From Ilumatobacteraceae bacterium (lineage in GTDB: Bacteria; Actinomycetota; Acidimicrobiia; Acidimicrobiales; Ilumatobacteraceae), in NCBI GenBank assembly GCA_025463305.1, contig JAOBWK010000097.1:1-64000 (forward strand): 64,000 nt of DNA, given 5' to 3'. The notes beneath the pieces were generated by a model. The model saw only the letters and a program-made list of their open reading frames with translations. It was not told the origin of the DNA and did no database searches. The position numbers were made by a program, and so were the translations under genes. Below are positions 28,718-35,859 of the stretch, one piece after another; within the stretch, counting starts at the first letter, position 1; each line of letters starts with the position of its first letter.

Positions 28718-29539
28718 ATGGTCGACGACGCGCACGATCTGGTCCCACTCGATCACGCGGTGGTCGAGCGCGTCATCCGTCGGGCGGTCGAGATCGCCGG
28801 GCCGATCCTGCCCGACGATCCGTCGTCGGCTGCGGGCATCAGCCGCGCTGCGCTCGTCGCGGCCGCCGACGAGGTCGGCCTTCCCGCAGTCGCGGTGCTG
28901 CGGTCGATCGCGGCCGAGCACCTCGGCGAGCTGCCGCCGCGCCGGCTGGTCGACCGGATCGTCGGCGTCGCCGTCGTCGCGGTCGACGACGAGATCGCCG
29001 GGTCGGCCGACGACGTGCTCGCGCGCATCGACGCGTGGCTCGTCGAAGGCCACCACCGCCGACGCGACCGGGTGCGCAACGGGCGCGGCGACTGGAGCAA
29101 GCGCTCGGGTCTCGTCGGCCTGACGATGCGCAAGATGCGCAAGGCGACGGGCGAGGGCGGGCTCAGCCACTACCAGCACGTGGCTGCCGTCGCCGAGGAG
29201 ATCGGCACCGGGTCGACCGCCGTGCGCATCACCGTCGATCGCCAGGGCGAGCGCAACATGGCGGCGGCCGGCGGCGCCGTGGTCGTCGTCGGTGGGATCG
29301 GTGGCGTGGCGGCCGCTGCGGCCGGACCGCTGGTGCTGGTGGCCGCGCCGTTCGTGGTGATCGGTGGCGTCGGTGTCGCGCTGACCGGCCGCCGACGCGC
29401 GCGACGCACGGCGATGGAGGTCGAACGTCTGCTCGAGGCCGTGGCCGATCACCACTCGCCGACCCGTCTGCGCGCCGATGTGGCCCAACGGGTGATCGGG
29501 CGACGTTCCTCCATTGGCCGGGGCAGCAGCGCTGACTAA
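28718..29539 (+). CDS. Hypothetical protein with a C-terminal membrane segment pair
   Basis: 273 residues from ATG 28718. The N-terminal ~120 residues are helical and acidic/basic mixed (VVERVIRRAVEIAG; AALVAAADEVGLP) and may resemble a small regulatory domain in which a HTH-like ADEVGLPAVAVLRSI segment occurs. Two consecutive Gly/Ala/Val-rich hydrophobic stretches (about 190-230, with VVVVGGIGGVA and APFVVIGG) probably form a membrane hairpin. The end is basic (RRRARRTAM). No named family was recognised. It is flanked by tRNA-Ser and a DUF1989 gene. Confidence 0.72.
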   Translation: MVDDAHDLVPLDHAVVERVIRRAVEIAGPILPDDPSSAAGISRAALVAAADEVGLPAVAVLRSIAAEHLGELPPRRLVDRIVGVAVVAVDDEIAGSADDVLARIDAWLVEGHHRRRDRVRNGRGDWSKRSGLVGLTMRKMRKATGEGGLSHYQHVAAVAEEIGTGSTAVRITVDRQGERNMAAAGGAVVVVGGIGGVAAAAAGPLVLVAAPFVVIGGVGVALTGRRRARRTAMEVERLLEAVADHHSPTRLRADVAQRVIGRRSSIGRGSSAD

Positions 29540-29599
29540 CCTGCGGACGCACCGCCGTCCCGACTGGGCGGCGCGACCAGCGCCCCGGAGGTTCCGCTC

Positions 29600-30193
29600 A
29601 TGCTCCAGACCGTTCCCGCTCGCCGTGGCAAGGCCGTCCGGCTCGCCGCCGGCGAGGCCATCAAGATCATCAACACCCACGGCACCCAGGTCGTCGACTT
29701 CTGGGCGTTCACCACGAACATGCAGACCGAGTTCGTCGGGATGGAGCAGAGCCGGGCGACGTGGACGCACCTGTTCCCGCGCGTCGGCGATCCGCTGTAC
29801 ACGAACCACCGCCGGCCGCTGCTGATCCTCGAGGAGGACACCTCGCCTGGTCGTCACGACACGCTGATGGCGCCGTGCGACAACGATCGCTACGGCCTCC
29901 TCGGCTGCACCGATTACCACGACAACTGCCGCGACAACATGCACGCCGCGCTGGCCGAGCTCGGTGTGTACGTGCCGTACACGCCCGGCTCGCTGAACGT
30001 CTTCATGAACATCCCGTGGTCCGAGGACGGCGGCCTGGCGTTCGAGCCTGCGCTGAGCAAGCCCGGTGACTACGTGATCTTCCGCGCCGTGCTCGACTGC
30101 ATCGCGGTGATGTCGGCGTGCCCACAGGACATCCTCACGATCAACAGCCAGGCGCCGACCGAGGCCCACTTCGAGGTGCTCCCGGCCGCGTGA
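29600..30193 (+). CDS. DUF1989 protein (urea carboxylase-associated family)
   Basis: 197 residues from ATG 29600, with GGAGG about 10 bp upstream. TQVVDFWAFTT near 30-40, PLYTNHRRPLL, the cluster LMAPCDNDRYGLLG-CTDYHDNC (several Cys, His and Asp) and GSLNVFMN are characteristic of DUF1989 proteins, which accompany urea carboxylase/allophanate hydrolase and are involved in guanidine or urea metabolism. A single DUF1989 gene here, with no urea carboxylase nearby, suggests a stand-alone role. Metal binding by the Cys/His cluster is plausible. Confidence 0.9.
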   Translation: MLQTVPARRGKAVRLAAGEAIKIINTHGTQVVDFWAFTTNMQTEFVGMEQSRATWTHLFPRVGDPLYTNHRRPLLILEEDTSPGRHDTLMAPCDNDRYGLLGCTDYHDNCRDNMHAALAELGVYVPYTPGSLNVFMNIPWSEDGGLAFEPALSKPGDYVIFRAVLDCIAVMSACPQDILTINSQAPTEAHFEVLPAA

Positions 30194-30258
30194 GGCCCAC
30201 CGAAGAGGTGCCATTTTGCTGATGGATGCGGGCGAGCCGCACGGATAGCATGTCGAGC

Positions 30259-30348
30259 GGAGAGCTGCCAGAGCGGCCGAATGGGGCACCCTGCTAAGGT
30301 GTTGATGGTTTCGGCCATCCGTGGGTTCAAATCCCACGCTCTCCGCCA
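30259..30348 (+). tRNA. tRNA-Ser (GCU anticodon)
   Basis: Acceptor GGAGAGC (30259-30265) pairs with GCTCTCC (30338-30344); discriminator G30345 and an encoded CCA (30346-30348). The anticodon loop contains GCT, and a long variable arm marks the serine class. A TAGCAT -10-like hexamer at 30246-30251 is placed for a transcript starting at the tRNA. A strong terminator follows. Confidence 0.95.
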
Positions 30349-30353
30349 TCGTC

Positions 30354-30396
30354 ACGAACCCCGGGCAGCTGCAGCGGCCCGGGGTTCGTCATTTTT
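30354..30396 (+). terminator. Rho-independent terminator after tRNA-Ser(GCU)
   Basis: A perfect 13-bp stem (30354-30366 with 30377-30389, core GAACCCCGGGC) encloses a 10-nt loop and is followed by GTCATTTTT ending at 30396. This is the cleanest intrinsic terminator in the window. Confidence 0.9.
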
Positions 30397-30440
30397 CGGC
30401 CATCGGTCGCGCGCCGTCGTGCCTGGTGGGCGCGCTCATG

Positions 30441-30469
30441 TTGCAATCTCATGACAGGACGTGTAGAAC
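30441..30469 (+). promoter_or_regulatory. Sigma70-like promoter for the LysM wall protein
   Basis: TTGCAA (30441-30446) and TAGAAC (30464-30469) are separated by exactly 17 bp, about 115 bp upstream of the ATG at 30585. This would give a 5' leader of about 110 nt. I looked for a c-di-AMP riboswitch, common ahead of such genes, and did not see its conserved blocks. Confidence 0.45.
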
Positions 30470-30584
30470 TTTCGTCAAGAAGCCATGCGATTGCTCGTGT
30501 GGGGGGCGGACGATTCGCCCCCTCATCGCCTGCAGCAGGTCCCATCAGTTCGGGCCCGGCCGTGGACGTGAAAGGGAAGAACGA

Positions 30585-31772
30585 ATGTCCGACGACGACT
30601 ACGGGTTCTGGGACGCCGACCGCCAGCGCTCCGAGACCGGCCCGATCCCACGACTGAAACGGCCCGTCGAGCGCGTGCACCACGCAGCGCCCGGTCCGTC
30701 CGCGATGGTCAGCCGCCGCCCCGGTGCAGCGCCCAACCCGGGGCGCCGGCGCATCGCGATGCTCTGCGGTGTCTGCCTGCTGGCACTGCCGGTGGCCGTG
30801 ATCGCCCGAGGCTCGAACAACGACGCGACGATCAGCTCGGCCGAAGCCGCCGCTGCCGCCTCGGTGTCCAGCGGTGTCCCGCTTCCGGCGGTCGCCGATC
30901 CCGCCACGACCGTCGCCGTGCCGGCCGTCGCCGAGACCGGCCCCGTGAGCGTCGAGACCGTTCCCGCGATGGCCGAGGCCACCAGCCCTGCCGTCGAGAC
31001 CGTGGCCACCGTCGCGGCGACTGCCGCTGCCGCCGTCGAGGTCCAGTCCGCCGACACCGCCCGACCGGTCGGGATCGCCACCCCGGCGGTCGCCGAGGCC
31101 AAGCGCACCTGCGATCAGGACTACACGGTCCAGCCCGGCGACTACTGGATCTCCATCGCCGACAGCGTCGACGTGAAGCTCTCCGAGCTCCTCACCGAGA
31201 ACGGCGCCACCGTCAACTCGCCGCTGTACCCGGGCCGCTCGATCTGCCTGCCCGCCGGTGCGTCGTCCCCCACCACGGACGCGCCCAGCACGACGGCGAA
31301 GCCCACCGCGACCACCGTCAAGCCGAAGACCACGTCGACGACGGTGAAGCCGACCGCCACCACGGTGAAGCCGAAGACGACGTCGACGACGGTGAAGCCG
31401 ACCGCCACGACGGTGAAGCCGAAGACGACGACCACGACGGCACCGCCGACAACAGTTGCTCCCTCGACCACGGCTGCCCCGCCGCACAACAACTACACGC
31501 GGGCCCAGGTCGAGCAGATCATCCGCGACGTGTGGCCCGACGATCTCGAAGACGAAGCCGTCCGCATCGCCACTCGGGAGAGCAACCTGATCCCGACGGT
31601 CCGCAACGCGTGCTGCTATGGCCTGTTCCAGATCTACTTCACGGCCAACAAGTCGTCACTCGTGTCGTGGGGCATCACCTCAGCCGCGATGCTGTACGAC
31701 CCGCAGGTCAACGCCTACGCCGCGTACGCGATGTACCTGCGTGCCGGCGGCTGGGGTCCCTGGGCGCTCTGA
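30585..31772 (+). CDS. LysM and lysozyme-like transglycosylase wall protein
   Basis: 395 residues from ATG 30585 (GGGAAG upstream). A cytoplasmic basic start (1-56) leads to one membrane segment (57-75), an Ala/Val/Thr-rich spacer, a LysM domain at about 179-223 (DYTVQPGDYWISIADS to RSICLP), a Thr/Lys/Pro linker made of three 16-residue repeats (239-286), and a C-terminal lysozyme-like domain (about 304-395) with catalytic Glu332 in ATRESN and the GLFQI motif. It would anchor in the membrane, cross the wall and cleave peptidoglycan glycan strands, like resuscitation or growth-linked hydrolases of Actinobacteria. Confidence 0.88.
   Translation: MSDDDYGFWDADRQRSETGPIPRLKRPVERVHHAAPGPSAMVSRRPGAAPNPGRRRIAMLCGVCLLALPVAVIARGSNNDATISSAEAAAAASVSSGVPLPAVADPATTVAVPAVAETGPVSVETVPAMAEATSPAVETVATVAATAAAAVEVQSADTARPVGIATPAVAEAKRTCDQDYTVQPGDYWISIADSVDVKLSELLTENGATVNSPLYPGRSICLPAGASSPTTDAPSTTAKPTATTVKPKTTSTTVKPTATTVKPKTTSTTVKPTATTVKPKTTTTTAPPTTVAPSTTAAPPHNNYTRAQVEQIIRDVWPDDLEDEAVRIATRESNLIPTVRNACCYGLFQIYFTANKSSLVSWGITSAAMLYDPQVNAYAAYAMYLRAGGWGPWAL
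31299..31442 (+). repeat. Three 48-bp tandem coding repeats
   Basis: Three in-frame 48-bp units encode 16-residue repeats that each begin KPTATTVKPK, within the linker of the LysM protein. Copy number would vary easily by slippage and change the linker length. Confidence 0.9.
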
Positions 31773-31784
31773 CTTCGTGCCTCG

Positions 31785-32297
31785 TCAGTGAGGCAGCGAC
31801 TGCAGTGCGTTGCCGACCGTCTCGGCGACGGACTGCGCCGTGCTCGAGATCGACCCTGCGGCCTTGCCGGCAGCCCGACGACTCGCCCAGAACACCGACG
31901 GCCGTCCACCGGTGTCGAGCGCCGCAGTGAGCAGGCCGCCGAGCATCGTCGCGTTCTTCATCGCCTGCATCCGCTGCTGGGCCCGCTGCTGCGGGTCCTT
32001 CTCCTTCCAGAACGGATGACCGGCGATCGTGGTCGGCACGAGCGAGGCGGCAAGTGCCACGGAGGCGACCCGCGGGAAGAACCCCAGCGCGAGCAACGCA
32101 CCGGCACCGACCTGAACGCCGGCGTTGATCATGACGAGCTTCTCGGCGTCGGTCGGCAGCCCGACGACCTCCGCGATCGGCACACCCACCTCCTCGGCGG
32201 CGGGCACCACGGCCTTCGGCGAGCGCAGCGTCTGGATGCCACCAGCGATGAAGGCCGAGGCGAGCAGCGGGCGGATGAGGGTACGAGGTCCGAACAT
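31785..32297 (-). CDS. DoxX-family membrane protein
   Basis: 170 residues from ATG 32297; upstream in-frame codons run into the tRNA-Arg leader. Four hydrophobic stretches (LIRPLLASAFIAGGIQTL, VQVGAGALLALGFFPR, ALAASLVPTTIAG and NATMLGGLLTAAL) with a conserved GHPFW motif match DoxX. These proteins are linked to thiosulphate/quinone chemistry or redox stress in the membrane. The C-terminus is a polar tail (about 140-170). Convergent with the LysM gene, 12 bp gap; the tRNA-Arg lies 108 bp away in the opposite direction. Confidence 0.9.
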   Translation of the reverse strand: MFGPRTLIRPLLASAFIAGGIQTLRSPKAVVPAAEEVGVPIAEVVGLPTDAEKLVMINAGVQVGAGALLALGFFPRVASVALAASLVPTTIAGHPFWKEKDPQQRAQQRMQAMKNATMLGGLLTAALDTGGRPSVFWASRRAAGKAAGSISSTAQSVAETVGNALQSLPH

Positions 32298-32404
32298 GCA
32301 GGTCGGGTACCCGATCCGGCGCCGGATCACACCGCCGCCGACCGGCCGCCGATTTCCGGGTGTTGGATCGTGCAGACCGCGACTACACTTCGTCACCGAC
32401 ATCT

Positions 32405-32480
32405 GCGCTCGTAGCTCAATGGATAGAGCACTTGACTACGGATCAAGCGGTTAGGGGTTCGAGTCCCTTCGAGCGCGCCA
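32405..32480 (+). tRNA. tRNA-Arg (ACG anticodon)
   Basis: Acceptor GCGCTCG (32405-32411) pairs with CGAGCGC (32470-32476); discriminator G32477 and encoded CCA (32478-32480). The anticodon stem CTTGA/TCAAG encloses CTACGGA with ACG in the middle. TTGGAT (32363-32368) and TACACT (32384-32389), 15 bp apart, are a possible promoter. tRNA-Arg genes are frequent integration sites, and an integrase remnant follows. Confidence 0.96.
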
Positions 32481-32496
32481 ACTGGTTACGACACGA

Positions 32497-32560
32497 GGAT
32501 CCGGCCCTGCGTCGGGTCCTCGAGCGTTTTCGCCTCATGTATTGGCGATGTATCAGTTGC
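32497..32560. repeat. Left copy of island-flanking direct repeat
   Basis: 64 bp that match 40113-40177 at about 55 of 65 positions, including 18 identical bases GTCGGGTCCTCGAGCGTT (32511-32528). It sits 17 bp past the tRNA-Arg CCA end and just ahead of the integrase remnant. Confidence 0.7.
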
Positions 32561-32573
32561 GAAGGAGGTCGCC

Positions 32574-32894
32574 ATGTTGTGGAAGCCCTCAGGCAGACCG
32601 ATGGTGCGCCAGCAACGCGACAAGTGGGTCGTCCGTATCGACGGAACCGACACCGAATTGGGCAAGACCCGACCCCGCCAGCTCGGGACGTACACGTCGA
32701 CGCGCGCTGGTCGACACCGCACGACAGCGGCGACCCCGGTCTTCCACCAGCCGCACTGCCCGATCGGACCGACGTGCGATGGTTTGTGGGCCCCACCCCC
32801 AAGCGATTGCCGTCTGCGTGGCAGCGGCGAATTCCTCGGACATCGAGCGTCGCGTCGGGGCGCGGATCGTCTTCGAACATACGATGAGCTTTGA
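32574..32894 (+). pseudogene. Frameshifted tyrosine integrase N-terminal remnant
   Basis: An intact ribosome binding site (GAAGGAGG 32561-32568) and ATG 32574 open a 106-codon frame. Residues about 10-42 (VRQQRDKWVVRIDG, then RPRQLGTYTS) look like the N-terminal arm-binding domain of phage-type integrases. Afterwards the similarity jumps between frames: one frame gives an ALPDRTDVRWFVG-like core strand and another an SDIERRVGARIVFEHT helix, so at least two frameshifts have occurred. No catalytic domain remains; the LuxR gene begins where the rest should be. Location next to tRNA-Arg supports an integration event. Confidence 0.65.
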
Positions 32895-35479
32895 TGCTGC
32901 TGGAGCGGGACAGAGAACTCGCTGCGCTCGATGAGCTGTTGCGAACCGTGGCGGTGTCGGGCGGGAGGGTAGTTCTGATTCGTGGTGAGGCCGGCATCGG
33001 CAAGAGCACCTTGGTCAACGCGTTCGTCGCCGCACATGCGAGCGATGCTCGCTTCGCCGTGGGTTTCTCGGACGACATGGTCGCGGCTCGGCCGCTCGGG
33101 CCGTTCTGGGACTTTGCCCGGCAAGAGCCGTCGCTGGCCGCGGGCCTCGACTCGGGGGATCGTTTCGCGATGCTGACGGCGTGCATGGATCTGCTCTCGC
33201 GAACGACGCTGCCGACGGTCTTCGTCATCGAGGACACGCATTGGGCCGACGAGGCCACGCTCGACGCGATCCGGTTCCTCGGTCGACGGATCGGCAGGAC
33301 GAGCGGGTTGCTGCTCGTCACGTATCGCGATGGCGAGGTCGACTTCGATCATCCGCTGCGGGCGGTGATCGGCGAGTTGCCGCCGGCGAACCTCGTGCGC
33401 ATGCACCTCGATCCGCTGTCGAGCGATGCGGTTGCCTCGATGTTGGCGGGTTCGGCGATCGATGTCGATGACGTGATGTCGTTGACCCGTGGCAACCCGC
33501 ACTTCGTCAGCGAGGTCGCCGCTTCGGGCGTGGACCATGTCCCGTCCAGCGTGCAGGACTCGGTGCTGTCCCGGGCCGCCCGCCTGTCACCCGAGGCGAG
33601 GGCGCTCCTCGATCTCGCGTCGGTCAACCTGGGACGGTGCGCGCGGACCTTCCTCGAATCCATCGTTGGGTCGACGGCGGATGCCCTCGCCGAATGCGTG
33701 CGTCTTGGTCTGCTGGAGCTCGACGGTGAGACGGTGAGCTTTCGTCACGAGCTGACGCGCCGTTCGGTCGAGTCGGCGCTGAGCAGCGCCGACCGTCGAG
33801 AGCACAACCGGCGGGTGCTGGCCGCGCTCGTGAGCGGCGACGACATGGCACGTGTGATCCACCACGCGCTCGCCGCCGGGGACCTCGATGCGTTCGTGCA
33901 GTACGCCCCGCAGGCAGCACTCGCGGCAATGGCGTGTGAGAGCTACCGCGAAGCTGACGCCCACTTTCGGGCTTTGGAGCCGCATCTCGATCGGCTGTCC
34001 GTCGTCGACCGCGCTGATGTGTGGGACGCGTGGGCTCGCGCCGCGGACTACGTTGCCGACTCCCGCGCGCTGGGTTTGATGGATCGTGCACTCGCGCTGC
34101 GCCGGGAGGCGGGAGACGACCTCGCGCTGGCGAGAACGTTGACCTTCGCGTCGCTGCTGACGTTCCGCTACGGGCGACCCGATGTCGCCGAACGTCAGTC
34201 ACTCGAGGCGATCGAGCTGCTCGAACGTCATCCTCCGGGCGCGGACCTCGCGTCAGCGCTGAGCTCCCGGGCGAGCCTGCTGCTCTATCGCAGCGATGAC
34301 TCGGACGATACGGTCGCGCTGGCCGAACGAGCGATGGAGATCGCTACGAATGTCGGCGATGACAGGTCGATGTTCTACGCGCTGATCGCCAAGGGGTCCG
34401 TCGAGCACGGCCGCCGTCAAGCGCGCGGCATGGCGATGGTGGAGCAAGCTCACCGCCTTGCGCAGCGCAACGGGCAACGGTTCGAGGAGGTCTACGCGCT
34501 CGTCAGCATGACCGGGCTCGCCGGAGATCACCGCCAGGTACGACTGGCGCTGGACCTGGCCCGCCGGTCGCTCGCGACTGCAACTCGTTTCGAGCTCCGC
34601 GGCATGGAGGCGCACAGCAGTGCCTTGCTCGCCGAGATCCTCTTGTGGGCCGGGGAATGGGCGGAGGCCGAAGATGCCGCGATGAGCGTGCTCGGCGCGT
34701 TCCCCTTCACTGATGCGATCTCGTGGAAGGTGCTCGCGCTGTTGCAGTTGCGCCAGGGTCGGCCGGGCGCAGCGACTGCTTTCGAGCGGATGTGGGCGAT
34801 CGCGGACACCTCCGACGAGCTGCAGAGCTTCGATCCGGCTGCGGCGACGGCCGAAGACATGTGGCTCACCGGCCGTGTCGATCCGATGGCACTGGAGCGT
34901 GTTCGCGAGGCGTTCGAGCAAGGGGTCCGGGCAGGTCCGCCATGGCCGAGCGGCTCGCTCGCGTTCTGGGTGTGGAAGCTGGGAGAGCTGGGGGCCGTTC
35001 CACACGACATGGATGAGCGGTACCGGCTCATCATCGATGGCGACCCACTGGCGGCGGCAGAGCTGTGGGCGTCCGCGGGCTGCCCCTATGAGCGTGCGAT
35101 CGCGCTCAGTCACGGGAACCTGGCCGCCCAACTCGAAGCGCTCGACGTGCTGGACGCGCTCGGGGCGACCGCGGTGGCCGCCAAGCTGCGAAAGGTCATC
35201 CGTGCGAGCGGCCAACGCGCACCAAGGGGCAAGGGTCGAGCCACTCGGGCCCATTCCGCCGGCCTGACGGCACGACAGGCCGAGGTGCTCGATCTGATCG
35301 TCGCCGGCTTGTCGAACGCGGCGATCGCCGACCGGCTCTTCTTGTCGTTGCGCACCGTCGAGCACCACGTCTCGGCGATCCTGGCGCGGCTCGACGTGAC
35401 CAGCCGAGAGGAAGCCGTTCGGCGGACTCTCTCCGCTCAATCGGCCCGCACGCTCCTGGCCCATTCCCCTCAGAAGTAG
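32894..35479 (+). CDS. LuxR-family regulator with AAA ATPase (LAL-type)
   Basis: 861 residues from ATG 32894 (TTG 32891 is the longer option). Walker A GEAGIGKST at 31-39, Walker B-like VFVIEDTHWAD near 108-118, a long alpha-helical TPR-like middle, and a C-terminal LuxR HTH (LTARQAEVLDLIVAGLSNAA..., about 790-850, including RTVEHHVSAIL). This is the LAL/MalT layout: ATP binding controlled by an inducer, then activation by the HTH. Codons appear less GC3-biased than in neighbours, in keeping with transfer. It is the first cargo gene of the putative island and may control the DUF4242 gene (98 bp downstream). Confidence 0.92.
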   Translation: MLLERDRELAALDELLRTVAVSGGRVVLIRGEAGIGKSTLVNAFVAAHASDARFAVGFSDDMVAARPLGPFWDFARQEPSLAAGLDSGDRFAMLTACMDLLSRTTLPTVFVIEDTHWADEATLDAIRFLGRRIGRTSGLLLVTYRDGEVDFDHPLRAVIGELPPANLVRMHLDPLSSDAVASMLAGSAIDVDDVMSLTRGNPHFVSEVAASGVDHVPSSVQDSVLSRAARLSPEARALLDLASVNLGRCARTFLESIVGSTADALAECVRLGLLELDGETVSFRHELTRRSVESALSSADRREHNRRVLAALVSGDDMARVIHHALAAGDLDAFVQYAPQAALAAMACESYREADAHFRALEPHLDRLSVVDRADVWDAWARAADYVADSRALGLMDRALALRREAGDDLALARTLTFASLLTFRYGRPDVAERQSLEAIELLERHPPGADLASALSSRASLLLYRSDDSDDTVALAERAMEIATNVGDDRSMFYALIAKGSVEHGRRQARGMAMVEQAHRLAQRNGQRFEEVYALVSMTGLAGDHRQVRLALDLARRSLATATRFELRGMEAHSSALLAEILLWAGEWAEAEDAAMSVLGAFPFTDAISWKVLALLQLRQGRPGAATAFERMWAIADTSDELQSFDPAAATAEDMWLTGRVDPMALERVREAFEQGVRAGPPWPSGSLAFWVWKLGELGAVPHDMDERYRLIIDGDPLAAAELWASAGCPYERAIALSHGNLAAQLEALDVLDALGATAVAAKLRKVIRASGQRAPRGKGRATRAHSAGLTARQAEVLDLIVAGLSNAAIADRLFLSLRTVEHHVSAILARLDVTSREEAVRRTLSAQSARTLLAHSPQK

Positions 35480-35528
35480 GGGTCTGCGCACCCATTTTTG
35501 GGGGCGGTCCTCCGATGACCGCATCCGG

Positions 35529-35561
35529 CTTGGTTCGTACGTTGGAACGACACCAACCAAG
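35529..35561. promoter_or_regulatory. Inverted repeat ahead of the DUF4242 gene
   Basis: CTTGGTT (35529-35535) and AACCAAG (35555-35561) are perfect inverted arms 19 bp apart, with an inner GTTC/GAAC pair. The right arm abuts the GGAGG ribosome site. It is a candidate operator for the LuxR-type ATPase encoded just upstream, inferred from position only. Confidence 0.3.
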
Positions 35562-35576
35562 TCGGAGGAAATGGCA

Positions 35577-35828
35577 ATGGCACTCTTCATGGACGTCCAC
35601 AACATCGCGGGTGGCGTCTCGGTCGATGACGTGATCGGGGCACACAAGAAGGATCTCGAGACCCAAGGCAAGTACGGCGTGAACTACTTGCGCTTCTGGG
35701 TCGATGAGTCGGCTGGGAAGATCTTCTGCCTCGTCGAGGCCGACAGCGCTGCGGACGCTCACGCCGTCCACCGTGAGGCGCACGGGCTGGTCGCCGACGA
35801 GATCTTCCCGGTCAGCGAACACAGCTGA
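35577..35828 (+). CDS. DUF4242 small protein
   Basis: 83 residues. ATG 35577 is preferred over ATG 35571 because GGAGG (35564-35568) lies 8 bp before it but only 2 bp before the upstream codon. The sequence (MALFMDVHN, then NYLRFWVDESAGKIFCLVEA and a DAHAVHREAHG helix) matches DUF4242, a ferredoxin-like fold whose Streptomyces member SCO4226 binds nickel. HREAHG supplies His and Glu for a metal. It sits between the LuxR regulator and a giant secreted protein in the island. Confidence 0.88.
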   Translation: MALFMDVHNIAGGVSVDDVIGAHKKDLETQGKYGVNYLRFWVDESAGKIFCLVEADSAADAHAVHREAHGLVADEIFPVSEHS

Positions 35829-35859
35829 TCGAGCGGCGGCGAGGGTGTCGAGGTCGACC

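Noticed and set aside
30397..30584. A c-di-AMP riboswitch ahead of the LysM wall protein
   Set aside because: Such genes often have one in Actinobacteria, but I could not find the conserved ydaO blocks in the leader.
31299..31442. Repeats as a CRISPR-like array
   Set aside because: Units are contiguous, in frame and without spacers; they encode a linker.
32459..32480. tRNA-Arg 3' end as the exact attachment core
   Set aside because: No second copy of this stretch was found near the right end of the putative island; the repeat that does recur starts 17 bp past the tRNA.
32443..33321. A 292-codon minus-strand frame across the integrase remnant and LuxR start
   Set aside because: Antisense shadow; low-complexity Ser/Arg/Ala composition and no motif.
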